Shown here: piece by piece, positions 19,498 to 32,389 of the stretch
How the letters are laid out: each line of letters starts with the position of its first letter
Position numbering within the stretch: position 1 is the first letter of the stretch
NCBI GenBank assembly: GCA_001586965.3
Contig: LUCW03001737.1
Location: 15,001 to 79,000 of the forward strand
Direction of reading: 5' to 3'
Length of the DNA stretch: 64,000 nt
Origin: Sphaeroforma sirkka
Lineage: Eukaryota; Opisthokonta; Ichthyosporea; Ichthyophonida
Made by a program: the position numbers and the translations under genes
Notes under the pieces: generated by a model
Told to the model about the DNA's origin: nothing
The model's input: only the letters and a program-made list of their open reading frames with translations
The model's database searches: none

Positions 19498-22400
19498 ATT
19501 GGCAAGCAACAAAAAGGGCAATCACCAAACGATCCTCAACCCAGACGTTGAGCTAGTTTAACATATCCAAAGCGACAATACTGACCAAACCGCAAATGAG
19601 TGAAGCTGCATAGCTACATGCTATAGTTATGACAACCGAATAAATACACCGATTCTGTTTCCTTTTTCAGACTTCATAGTTCATACAACATATGGAAGCT
19701 ATTCTGAGAAATATATATGTACTCAAATATTACAGCAGACACTTGCACTGCTACACATATGAACTTTTATATATTTTTTTTTGAAAAAACCGAAACAAGT
19801 ACATCACCTTTTTACATGGATTTTTTAGAAAACAAAGTGGTCTGATACATAGTCTTTATAATAATATTTATGTCTATTTCATATTTACATAGTAAATAGT
19901 GTATGTATCAGAGCCTTCTAAATCTTTTAAAAAAAGCATGTATGTAAAATAAATACTGTACAGAACTACAGATTCATAAATATTTTAAAAAAATGTTTTT
20001 TTTAAAACAAATGAATACTATGTACGATTGACTTGTAAATATAAGAAATAAAACTCTAACCCTAAATATTTACTTACAATTGTAATATTTACAAAATACG
20101 TAATATTTACATAAAACAATTATTCATCATGCTGTTTTCCCAAAAACTAACTCAAATTTCTTGTTTTGGAAACCAAAGCAGATTTGATCGATCTCGCGCA
20201 CAAGAAAAATTCCCACTGATTCTTTTGTGTTTTTATTGACTGCACCGAAACATATTTTTTTTATAAAAACAATATATTAGACTCTGCCACGTATTATCAT
20301 TGGCTGCATTCAACGTTTGCATATATCGATTGTCAATAAAGGTGCATATTCGGAGCCCTGAGGTTCCTATAGGGTGTCCGATCTATATTTAATTCAAGTT
20401 TTTCCCACTTTCGACCGTGTTTTTAGGTAAATACGGATTAGGTTCATTTTTATTTCTTTCATAGAGAAAACAGAGTGGATCGAATTTGTTGTTTCTTTTT
20501 GTTTTTTTTTCAAATAAACAATATTGATTGAAGCCGCTTACTGCGGGTCTGCGGCAGTCCATCTAAAAACACTCTCTTTCTTTTTTGAAAACAATTGTCA
20601 GCAATATTTATATATATATTACACCATGTACTCTAGTAAATAGAGAGGGTTTATATTTAGAGAGAACTTGTATTTTTTAAAAACACTCAAGTTGACTCAA
20701 CTGTCAAGTCACTAAATAAATAAATATGTGCTCAATTCTCAAGAGTCCTAATCTGAGATTCTGAGGCCCAAGGACTGAGAGACTTTGAGTCTTCAGCATT
20801 CAGAAGTTCAGCCTGTCAGGAATCAGGACTTCAGGCCCAGGGCATTCGGCTCTTTGCTAAATATAGATTCAGGGCCAGGCCTCAGTGCAGACTGCAGAGT
20901 GCAGACCCAAGTTTTACAGACAGCTGCAAAACAAACTCTTTTTGCTTTTTATTTTTATAGTAAAACAATAAAATTCATAAATACTCTTGTTCAATTTACT
21001 ATTTAGAAGGCTATGAAATAGGGTTTAGGGTTTTAGTCGTAAGTGCACACTGTACAGTCCGAGAGTCCGAGACTCTGAAGTCTGAGTCATACATAAAACT
21101 AAAAACTGGACCTCTGAAAAGAACATAAAACCCCCATAAAATAAAATATATTTACATATAACTTGTACTGTAATTTAGAAGGCTATGTATTTTTAAATAT
21201 AATACTGAGACATAAATTTTATATAAATATTATTGAGTGGGTTATGATGAGTTATGACTCCATATCGGGTTGTTTTTTTATGTTTATGAATTCTTACATA
21301 AAACAATAAAAACCCAACCAGATCGAATAGCCAACATCCCCAATGCCCAATCAAAAAAGATCGGAGAGGGCATAAATCATAATCGATACATACTGAAGTG
21401 AAAAAGAATGTCCGATTGCCGATTTTTTGGCTAGAAAGTAGGCTGCCGACCGCCACAAGGTGTTGAGACTTCGGGGCGGAGTAGGCACTGGTGAGTAGTT
21501 GGCACTTCTTGGGCTCAATCTTGGTAAGTTGGCACTTGGCACTTGGCACTTGGCACTTGGCACTTGGCACTTGGCACTTTAGAGTTTAGAAGGAACTTTT
21601 AGTCTCTGTTTTTAAAGTTTTACTCATTCACTGTTTCACACTTTCAGACATTCAGCAATTAGCAATTTAGCCTGGTTTCAGTGGTTTCAGGTTGGACTAT
21701 CTGTTCGAGTGTTTGACAGTTTGTGTCGTTGTGAGTTTGACTGTTTGGTGACTTTGGTCACTTCTTGGTGATTACTCACTATTTATGTAATCAAATATTA
21801 TTACTCACAATCTCTCTCTCTTCTTGTGTGTTTGTGTATTTATTGGTAGTAAAGAGAGTGTAGTACTCAACTACTCGGTACTATTTTTAACTGGTTAAAC
21901 TCAGTGGCCAACGGTAACATTGGTCGACGACGGTATTTGTATTTTTATTTCTTATTTTTGAGCCCACTCGACTCAACATGGAGACTGGACTCTGGAGAGA
22001 GCATACATAATTACAAAATATAATTAGCCTTCCTGGAGCCGTGTCCCGTGGGGCGGCGGGGGCCTTTAAAATAGGCTTCCGTCCCCACTGATCAGCGAGA
22101 ACTATTCGCTATTGTAAATACGACGTCATACAATATTTATAAAAGTGACACACTTCATCAAAAATCCTAAATTTGCCATAGATAGCTGAATGATAAATAA
22201 TAAAATCAAGGCGGAGTGCGAATTTGCGAAACTGCGAGTCTCAAATTCTCAATCACTCTCACATGATGAGGAGACTGGACTCACTGGAGAGTCGACCGCA
22301 AATAAGCAATCCGTTAAACGTTGAAAATTTCAATGACCCGTTTATATTGTTTACTCCCCACTCTGATCCTCATTACCCCCTAGAACCAAGCCAGAGGCCC

Positions 22401-23300
22401 AGACGGACCCCAGATAGTCTCCAGTCCCCAGTCCCGTGTCCTCAGTCCCCACTCTAAACTCCCCGCTCCCCAATCAGCTAAATCCAATACGTTGAAAGTT
22501 GCAACTTTTATTATTATTTATGTCTCGAAGATAGGTGCATTTGATAGAGGATAAATACTACTCTCAACTTCTCAAGTCTCAGCCCTCAGCCGGCGGGGCC
22601 TGAGGTGACAAATATTGAAATCGATTTGACCCGAAAAAAAGTGGTATCGTATCTTTTTTCTTTTTTTAGAAAACTATTTTTTTTATAAAAACAAAAGTTG
22701 TAAAACTTTTGTTGTTGTTGTTGTTTTTAATAAAAAATAAATATTTTAAATATGTATACATATATAGGTGCACAACTTTTATTAGATCCCAAGAAGGCCC
22801 AGTCCCCACTCGCCACTCCCCAGTCCCAATGTCAGAGTCTGAGTCTCTGAAAGTACAGCCCACAGCGTACAGAGTAGAGACTATAATCTCTGTATGTTCT
22901 ACATATTTAGATACAATACAGATACATAGAGTACAGTCGATACATATTCTATAGGTAAAATGAAAAATCATCAACAGCCCTGCATACAACTGATATAGAC
23001 CAATAGAATCCAATAGAGACTTCTTTACCACAGAAAATGTTGGCCGTTTTTCAAAATGCATGAGAGCCTAGAAAATTTCCATTATTTTAATTTTTTTTTC
23101 ATGTATGTAAAACCCGCGGGCTTTTGACACGAAAGTAAAACTGATACGTATACGAAAGTAGAACTGGCACGTACACGGAAGAAAAACCGACAGTCCAAAC
23201 TGCCTGGACCTAGTTCCAGGAAATTGTTCGCAAGTTCACTTTACCAACGTGAAGCTTTGCAACCAACCTAAGTTTAATAGACTTTGTTTACAAACCGCTT
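19498..23300. other. AT-rich region without recognisable genes
   Basis: The first 900 bp upstream of the large gene have many A or T runs and may hold its promoter; I see no clear core element. From about 20,700 to 22,900 the DNA is made of short shuffled words (CTGAGTC, CAGTCCCCA, AGACTCTGA) between A/T homopolymers. The longest open frames (about 125-130 codons on the minus strand) show no domain and overlap simple repeats. Confidence 0.5.
21531..21578 (+). repeat. (TTGGCAC)n heptanucleotide microsatellite
   Basis: About seven perfect copies of TTGGCAC in a row. The minus-strand peptide it spells (AKCQVPS) is a translation of the repeat and not a gene. Confidence 0.9.
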
Positions 23301-24485
23301 CCTGCTCTCGGCTAGAGTATACTATATCTGTTACTAAAATGGGTAAACAATCTACAAATTAGGTTAAGGTCAAGGATGAGACACCCTACATTCTTCAATT
23401 TGATTCAGAGCGTCCTATTGACCCCTGGGTCCGCAAAGTTCAAACTTGGATTGAACTTAAGCCGTTCCGTCGCCTTGATGATCATTCTACCAGCTCTGGC
23501 CGCAGGACAAAGATTAATGCACTCTTGAAGCTCGTCGATCAATCTCACTGGCATCTTATTGAGCCATATCTTGGACCACCTACAACTCCATGTACGGGAG
23601 TCCATTGCCATTGTGCTAACCCAGTCTGGGCCAATGCCCAACTTGTTCTTTAAAACGGGACATGACTCCCAGATCTATCGTATTGCCTCTCAACTTACTG
23701 GCCCTGATGGTGGTATTCCTCACTTTCGCATTATATGGCTCCGTGAGTTCCATAAACCCATGGTACGAGTTGCGATTATGCTTGCTTACTGAACCTTGGA
23801 GAATATTCAGGGCGTCGCTGTGCCTCGAGGAATTGCTGGCCGCGTAACTCTAGAAGCCAAGGCATCTCTGGAACCTCCCCCACCTCGTCGTTCTTTTTTG
23901 CAATTGCGAGCTGATCAAGCACGTCTAAAACCTGCTTCTGGCACGAAAATGTCTAACTTATCCACAAAAGTGGCAGCCTATGTTTCTGGCCAAGAACAAT
24001 CTCAGGTCTTTGTGCCTGTTTCTGATGGATCTATTCCAGCCCCTCAGGATGACCAGCCTGAGCTAGATGAAGAACATGATATTGACGTTGTCCATGTCAG
24101 ATGCTTCTGATGATCGCCCTCCGAGACCGGAGGGTCCTTCCCGTTGGTCAACTTCCCGTCAACGATGCGTATATCGCGATCGTGATAATGCTTCGTGGCG
24201 AAATGATCAATTAAGATGATGACTTTGTGTGTGATGAGATCCTCCACAGTTGAACTCCTAAACGTCCGGAGCTCTTTTATCATGACCACTGTACGAAATC
24301 TTGGAAACGAGCAACTCTGGTACTTCCCCGTTCCAATGAGTATATCACTGGTGACATGCTCCTTGACAATCTCACGGAGGGTGCCGATCAAGACTACCGC
24401 TCGGTTCATGCTTCACTCTTGCCGATGGCTAATGATACATTTTACATGGATCGCTTGTACCATGTTTTCCGTCATGACGCCTCTA

Positions 24486-24690
24486 TCTAAACTTCGATGG
24501 AAATTACTAGGTTTCAAACTATATTAAACTAAAATACAATTTAGTCAGTTAGGATTTAGCAGTGGTAGATTGTGTAAGAATGATCGGGACTGCCTCTTGT
24601 TAAGAGCCTAAATATCCTCGATCACACAGGGCGTACCTCTAGCTGTTCTTTATTGAATAATTTTCACTAGAAGTACTAAGTGTTCATGAC
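24486..24690. repeat. Inverted copy of the element A terminal sequence
   Basis: This block is the reverse complement of 30,579-30,780, nearly exact for its inner 110 bp and more divergent outward. Ordinary LTRs are in direct orientation, so this left copy is inverted relative to the right one. Confidence 0.8.
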
Positions 24691-24764
24691 CACTTGCCTA
24701 ATTTTTAGATAGACATAATAGCGTAAGTCATGTTAATACATTAGCTGATATAAATAAAGTTCCA

Positions 24765-25460
24765 TCAACTCCTGGCTGTTCTTTAAGCAGCGCTTTAAGT
24801 AGTTGAGTGCGAGCTTCAGGTTCTCTTAGAGTTTTGAGTCTTTGATCCATGGCCTTAGCTAGTTCCATGTTTTTACGATCTAATGCCGTTTCAATCGGCA
24901 TTACCTTGACTGCAATCTTGTTGGGTGCATGTGTTGTACGAGTCTTGAGCTTTTGTTCAAACTCTTTAGACTCTTCTAGTTTAGCTAAGAATTCGGTTGA
25001 GGGTTTCCACTTAGTGACTAAACTTTCTGATCTGCTTACCAACAGTGCAGAAAATTGTTCAAACTTACCTACTAATGAAGAACAGCCTTTGGCTATTACC
25101 TTACCAAATAATAAACGTAAGGCGTCTACATCGGAAATGGTTACTGGACCAAATACTAAACGACATAGAGTACAACATGAGTCTTGAACTCGTACATATA
25201 GGGACATACTTACTAGATAAGTCATGACCGAAACCGTTTTTACTTTGGTTTTCGCTTTACCAACTAGATCGTATCTTAACGTACGTTCGTAGTTCTAAAT
25301 TTATGCCGTTTAGTATTTGGTTCAGTAACCATTTCCGATGTAGGTGCCTTACGTTTATTATTTGGTAAGGTAATAGCCAAAGGCTGTTCTTTATTAGTAG
25401 GTGAGTTTGAACAATTTTCTGCACTGTTGGTAAGCAGATCAGAAAGTTTAGTCACGTAGG
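24765..25460. repeat. Rearranged left end of element A: internal direct and inverted copies
   Basis: Positions about 24,770-25,015 repeat 26,915-27,160 in the same orientation, while about 25,016-25,180 repeat 25,290-25,455 in inverted orientation. Both are internal parts of element A joined out of their normal order. Confidence 0.75.
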
Positions 25461-28400
25461 AAGTAGGTGGCAAATAGGGAATTTCAGATCCGTCAGGGTT
25501 TGTAGTCACCTGAGGAATCCCTTTTCGTTTATCTCGTGTGTTCTTATGTAAACGCTTATTCCATTTCTTATTAAAGATACGAAGAAAGTCGCGAGATTCA
25601 CGAAATGCATCGGAGGTTAGCCAAGCTACTGTCCCATCCATGAAACGGGTCTTGTAGTAAGTGTAACCGTCTTCGGATGTTTTGTCAATTATATCTTTGA
25701 CTTGTGACTCCATAACTGGTACATCAGTATCAAATGAGCGAGCGAATGAGAGTTCGGAGGTAGGGATACGGTGAGTGCCTAGATTGGTTGCGCTAGTACC
25801 ATCAATGTTATTCACTTCGTAAGTATCACTCTTCTCATTATGGTAGGAAATAACAAAAGGTCCTATCGTCTTAGAAGAGAGTTCGGTAACGTTGGCGTTT
25901 CGATTTATAATGTTAACGTAATCGCCGACTTTGAACTGAACAATGTTCTTAGTGTTATTCCATCGGTCATACGCTTTAAGTAGGACGCGATTCTTGTGCT
26001 CGAGTAAACAGGGGTAAACAACGTTCTGCATATGCTCGATCTTTGTAGCCACGGGGTAACGTGTTTCTCGGGCGCAGTTTTATCAAACGTTGCTTGTAAT
26101 TCACTATAGCGGCCAAAGAAATAGTGAAACGGGAGTATTCCAGTTTGAGGATTCATGCAGTTATTCATTTGAGTCTGAACCCATTTCAAATGATAAGGCC
26201 ACATATTCTCAACGTCGTCTAGTGAGGTACGCAAGAGTTTCTTAAGTTCTCTATGACGTGTCTCATTTGCACCCTGCGGTTGAGGTTTATAAGGAACACC
26301 ACGCCTATGGGTCATGCCTGATACGAGTATAAGTGCCTCCATTACGTCGGTACAACACTCACTACCGTTATCAGAATATAGTACTCGGGGGAAATCGAAG
26401 TCATTGAAGACGTGATAGCATAATTCTGCCACTGTTTGTGGACGTTTGTTCGGTATTGCATAAAGCAAGTTATAGCCCGAAGCCACATATAAGAAATGAC
26501 AGATATATACATCGCCAGTATGCTTGGATCGCGGGAGTTTAACCAAATCGACTATGACTCGGCGCATCGGTTGGTCTTCTGTCACACTTTTTAGGGGTGC
26601 CCAACCGTATCGCTTGTTTTACAATCAGTACAGCGTCGGTATACTTCACGTATGGTTTCTTTCAGCGCCGGGAGATCAAGCCCTACACGAATAGCCATTT
26701 TATAAGTATGCTCATATGCTCGATGCGTTAAATTATGTATAATTTTAACTCTACTTTCGAGCTCCTCTAAGTCAGTCAGATTCTGCGTAACGCTGGCTGG
26801 ATGAACCATAGTCCTGTTGGAAAGGGCAACCTCAGTATCAGGAGGGGTAGACTCCTGAGATACATAATTGACAACATTGGATTGTTGAAGTATCTTCTTC
26901 AGTTGTTTCGCAACTCCTGGCTGTTCTTTAAGCAGCGCTTTAAGTAGTTGAGTGCGAGCTTCAGGTTCTCTTAGAGTTTTGAGTCTTTGATCCATGGCCT
27001 TAGCTAGTTCCATGTTTTTTACGATCTAATGCCGTTTCAATCGGCATTACCTCGACTGCAATCTTGTTGGGTGCATGTGTTGTACGAGTCTTGAGCTTTT
27101 GTTCAAACTCTTTAGACTCCTCTAGTTTAGCTAAGAATTCGGTTGAGGGCTTCCACTTAGTGGTACCTGCAGGACCGATGCGACAAACAATGGTGTGTTT
27201 CCAAGGTGTCTTCTTAATAGAATAGGATCCCTGATACAAGAACGTGTCGGTTTCACGGTCGACATAAATAGGTTCGTCTTGAATCATATTAATTAAATCA
27301 CGTATCCATGGGTCGGAGTTACGTAAGGGACAACACAGCGTAATGGTAGATTTAGTAATATTGACATAATTTAACAACTGTGGGATAAGTTGACAAGGTG
27401 GGTTAGCCCACGCATTATGCTTTGATAAGTCAAGCTGAAATGCATCACCTTTAAAATGAGTCAATGACCCATATTCAGAAACCTGTTTGTTATGTTCTGC
27501 GGCGAACATATCAACAGTAAATGGACCCCATCGTGATTGAGCGAGGCTAAACCATTTCTTATTTAGCATCCAATCGGTTGCTAATAACTCCTTGACTGTT
27601 TTCTGGTAGTCGGGCACAAGTCGAGAGAGCATGTCAGGAAGATGGTTATGTATTCCTGGTATGTGTGCTATATTAAAAGCGAACTTGGCAATAATGTCAT
27701 GCCAGCGGCTCACCAACTGTGAATCAGGGTTCATATCTTTTAAGTATGTTAAAGACTTTTGATCACAGGCGAAAGTAAAGTAACTTCCATAAAGGTAGTC
27801 TTTAAACTGCCTTAGCGCAGTAACTATAGCAAGGAGCTCTTGTTTAACGGTAGGGTAATTCCGTTGACTCTTATTATAACTCTTGCTAAAGAATTGTATG
27901 TAGCGCGGTTTACCATTTATCGTTTGGTAAAGCACTCCACCTACCGCTCGATCTGAAGCGTCGGTTGCTACTTGGAATGGGACACCATTGGGTGCGTCCA
28001 TTACTTTACTTTTGACTAGTTTAAATGCATCATCACATTCTTTAGTCCCAAGCTTTCCCAAAGATCCTTTGTGCAGCCGTAGGTGACTGAAAGGCTTTAA
28101 GTAATGAGAAAGATGCGGTACCGAATCCGAGAAGAAGTTAACAAACCCACACACAGAGTTCACATCTCTTCCAGTAATTGGTGTTGATAAATCCAACAGA
28201 AACTGTTTCTTGCCAGGATCAATTTCTACCCCTGCTGCAGATACTTCGTAGCCAAGTAAGTGTATAGTATCTTTAGCAAAAGAACACTTGTCTTCGTTAA
28301 TCTTAAGTTTAGCATGATTAAGTCGCTTTAAGACTTCTTTAACGAGTTTAGCATGTTCATGTTCTGTCTTTGTAAAGATAACTATATCATCTGATACGTT

Positions 28401-30489
28401 ATACGACAGGTCCGCAAATAGTTACATCATAACTTGTTGGAAGAAAGAAGGTAACATGTGTAATCCTTCAGGTGCACCTTTAAACTGGTACTTCTTACCT
28501 TGCCAAGTAAAGGAAAAGTATTTCCTATGAGGCTCATATATCTGTAGTTGATGGAATGCAGCTTTAAGTCTATCTTGGAAAAGATAGTCGCACCCCTCCA
28601 TTTTGCGTAGTATCTCGCTTATCTTAGGTAAGGGAAAACTATGTTGCGGAATTATTTTGTTGATTGGCGACAGGTCTAGTACTACTCTTGTTTTACTAAA
28701 CGTTCCATCAGATTTATATTGATCGACCCTAAGAGAGCTAAATTAACTGGGGTTGTATCATAATTGATTTCAATTAGACCCTGTTTTAACCAATCTTCGA
28801 TTTGGGTTTTGACAACGTCTTTGTGTCTCCAGCTCACGTAGTTATGTGAAGGACACTTTAACTTAGAGAAGTCGACGTTTGTTAAGTCAAGACTAACGTA
28901 CCCATTAGAGAACTTAAACATACACCAGTCAGTTATTGCAATCTTCCTGTTTTGTATAATTAAGTCCACAATTATATCGGTGAAGTACGGAATCATATCC
29001 TTTGCTTCACCTTCCGGAGGTTTAGGTATCTTTAACATATCATCTGACTGATCTTTATTCGGGTCTAACCCATTAGGCAGACCAGTGAGTGTTATACCTA
29101 AACTGAGAAGATCAGTCATACCCATAATTAAATCGTATTTCTGAGATATGTCAGTAACGATTAGGTGAGTCTTCACTTCTCTTCTATCTGACAGCATTAT
29201 GTGTGCATAGTCAATGGCTTGTTCGCAAGTAGTAACTTTGCCATTTCCCAAGATTAAATCAGTTGTTTCGTTATGGACAGCCATATCTGTAGCGTAGGCT
29301 ACTCGGCGTGAGATAGCAGAGACTTCAGCCCCTGGATCAAATAGTGCCATAACTTTTTTTTCTCCATTTACGAAACCTGTTTGAAAGATACGTTCATCTC
29401 CTTTGGTATGGATTTTATTGAACATTTTCTCATAATCTTCTTGCTCTAGTGCGCACATATGGTACTGTCAGTGCTTAACTTGGACGTCTGGTAAGTCCTT
29501 GCAATCCTCTTTGTGCCAACCGTTAGTACCCTTGCAAGTAGCACACTCTTTCATATAGTGTCCAAAATCTGGCTTGCCTGGTGCACACTTAACAGGGTCG
29601 TGTCTACCATTCCACTTGCCATTACGTTTTGTGAGGTTGTAACCACACTTCTTGCAAGGCGCTCTCACCTTCTTTTCACCTTTCGGTTCGGTAGAAGTAG
29701 AGCCAGTACCCCCCTCCAGTAGTAGTGCGAGGTTTCTTAGTACTACGCGCAGTGTTAGTCTCTACTGCGTTACGCTTAGTGGGCTGGGTGTAGCTCGTGG
29801 TACTAAGTACTCTAGTAGAGGGATTGGTATGCTTGTGAACTATCTTCTCAAAGACAGACCAAGGCATAGATCGCAAATCACCATAGGCGATGATGTCATC
29901 AATGACTTTCTTAAAGAGGTTAGCTCCCAGAGTCTCCATCATCTGACAAATTAATAAATGTTCGCCAGTATAGGTACGACCACCCATCCGAGTATTCATA
30001 TGTGTCATATGAGCTAGAGCACCTCGAATAGTGGTATCGTTCGCAAATAACTTGCGAGACTCTAGAAGTTCACGGTCACATGCATCTTCAAAAAAGGTGT
30101 TAAATATATTATCACGCAACTGGTGCCAGGGTAGGGCTTTCCAGTTGGGCTCATGGGCCTTCAAGATAGTTCGCCATTCACCTGACTCACAGAAATGAAT
30201 AAAGGCATTCATCATCTGCTTATCCTTAAGGCTGGCAGACTCCTTAAGTTGGTCGAAGGCCTTCAGTGTCTCCACTGTACTCTCATTAGTAGAGAAATCG
30301 ACCTCAGCCTGCGCATTACCTAGCTGCTTTATAAAGCTTGGTTCTAAGCGTTCACGAGGCTCATGCTCAGTGCTATGGGCTGCTAGTGCCAAGATGGTGT
30401 CTATTTCCTTTCTCTTGTTATCGATTAGATTTAGCGAATGTTATCCGCTTTCCTATCGTCAAGGTCAGAGTCATTCAATAGACGGTCCT

Positions 30490-31181
30490 CAAGGACTTGT
30501 ATACCAGAGCGTAATAGCCTGAGACGAGTATGTCTGGTTCTCACTTCCTCATCCTCAGGATTAGAGCGGGAACTCTCTAGTCATGAACACTTAGTACTTC
30601 TAGTGAAAATTATTCAATAAAGAATAGCTAGAGGTACGCCCTGTGTGATCGAGGATATTTAGGCTCTTAACAAGAGGCAGTCCCGATCATTTTTACACAA
30701 GCTACCACTGCCAAATCCTAACTGACTTGATTCGTATCTTAGTTTGTATAACATAGTTTAAAACATAGAAATATACATCGAAGTTTACACAGGTGACAAC
30801 TTCTGTTGCTAACCAGAATACTCGCTCTGGTAGTCAAGGACTTGCATACCAGAGTGTAATAGCCTGAGACGAGTATGTCTGGTTCTCACTTCCTCATCCT
30901 CAGGATTAGAGCGGGAACTCTCTAGTCATGAACACTTAGTACTTCTAGTGAAAATTATTCAATAAAGAATAGCTAGAGGTACGCCCTGTGTGATCGAGGA
31001 TATTAAGGCTCTTAACAAGAGGCAGTCCCGATCATTTTTACACAAGCTACCACTGCCAAATCCCAACTGACTTGATTCGTATCTTAGTTTGTATAACATA
31101 GTTTAAAACATAGAAATATACATCGAAGTTTACACAGGTGACAACTTCTGTTGCTAACCAGAATACTCGCTCTGGTAGATC
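30490..31181. repeat. 346-bp terminal sequence of element A in tandem
   Basis: Two adjacent direct copies (about 30,490-30,835 and 30,836-31,181) differ at only a few positions. They contain the block that begins GTCATGAACACTTAGTAC. The unit has short inverted ends (TACCAGAG and CTCTGGTA). It probably is the 5' LTR of element A plus leader, duplicated. Confidence 0.8.
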
Positions 31182-32389
31182 ACCTTCCCGTTAACGCCGC
31201 CGTTCTCGTACCCCACCAAACACAAACCCCCCATCTCTGGGCAAGAACAAAAATGACGAAGACGATTGTTACAACTGCCTCCAAACTGGTCATATGGTTG
31301 CTCAGTGGCTAAATGCGAACTTTGCAGGGGGCCTTACAACTGACAATTGACATGAAGCCGGCCCGGTTATCTGCTTACTTTGGTTCTTCTTCAACACTAT
31401 GTTATGCTGACAATGGAGCAATACCAAACCTTGTTGATAAACAATTGGTTATGACTGAAGGACTATATATTCAGGATATCGAACCCGTATTCATGAATAC
31501 GTTTGGTGTGTACGCCTTAACTCCACCTACACAACAAGTAGTAACAACTGTACTGATCCAAATTTATGATTTTAACAATCGTAAATCATACTATGAAACT
31601 ATAGAGGAAAGTTTTTATGTTACTGAAGAGATCCCAGCGGACTGTGATTTTTTATTGAGTTTTACTGCCCAGCGAAATAACCTTTTGGTCACCTATTGGA
31701 ACCAAACAACTTTACCGCCGACTTTCGGCCTTAAACTTCAACAGTCATGTTCTGTTCAACACAATAAGTACTCTCATATACTACCGTACGTGTCAACACT
31801 ACTCTTCTTAGGGGTCATAATCCCGGCTGCCCTGGATGAAACCGGATTCGTTGAGTTTCATCGCCGTTGTAGTGATACGCCTACAACTTTGGAGAAGTAC
31901 AATTGGAAGGGCGTTGACCGCGCTGCATAGGTTTTAAATAAAACACCAGACCAAATCAAACAATTCAAAGATACTTTCAATAACATTCGCTATGACGAAT
32001 CAAATCACAACTACATACATGGTCTAGAGGTTCATATATCACTTAAGCCGAATACAAAGCCTAGGTGCATGATATAAAAGCAGAAAATTCTCGGTATATA
32101 AAGTGGGAACAGAAATTCTGTGCACGAGACTACAAACGAGGAATCATTGAACCTGGTGACTACATTTGCCCTTGAATGTCTAGTAGAGTAATGGCACGGA
32201 GGAATCCTCGGGTACGACCTCAGTCTGTAAAAGACATTCGTTATTGTCAAAATATGACCTCTTAAACTATTGAAAATTAAACATATAAAACTAGCAGTGT
32301 AAATTAAACAATATATATATATATAAACTAGTGAAAATCCTTCTGCTGAGTAAGTTCGTGCCATGGAAACTGGTCTTTTGAACCATCCC

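Larger units (their letters stand above)
24486..31181 (-). mobile_element. Element A: Ty3/gypsy-type element with chromo-like C terminus, inserted in element B
   Basis: Minus-strand fossil with parts in Ty3/gypsy order: gag about 29.7-30.4 kb, Cys/His zinc segment about 29.5-29.65, retropepsin about 29.1-29.45 (ALFDPGAEVSAIS), reverse transcriptase about 28.2-28.9, RNase H about 27.6-28.1 (VATDASDRAVGGVLYQ), a Dam-methylase-like segment about 27.25-27.55 (NPPC), integrase about 26.1-26.85 and a chromo-like tail about 25.5-25.9. The right side has a tandemly repeated 346-bp terminal sequence; the left side is rearranged. It is broken, with roughly half a dozen interruptions, and is of middle age: younger than B. 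Confidence 0.85.
23300..32300 (+). mobile_element. Element B: old Ty3/gypsy-like retroelement fossil, split by element A
   Basis: Two plus-strand blocks, about 23,300-24,485 and 31,181-32,300, look like parts of one old element. The first resembles a gag capsid region ending in Arg-rich sequence. The second opens with a CCHC-type zinc-knuckle remnant and continues with a retropepsin-like segment (YADNGAIPNLVD) and a trace of reverse transcriptase. No terminal repeats could be found. It is heavily broken, with many interruptions, and is the oldest element here. The two blocks fit as one element interrupted by A, but I did not see a clear target-site duplication. Confidence 0.6.

Noticed and set aside
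19498-19521. Upstream extension of the large minus-strand gene
   Set aside because: The extra eight codons begin with TTG, not ATG; the first ATG is at 19,497.
24486-31181. Element A as a DIRS element because of inverted ends
   Set aside because: It has a DDE integrase and retropepsin-like segment, and I saw no tyrosine recombinase.
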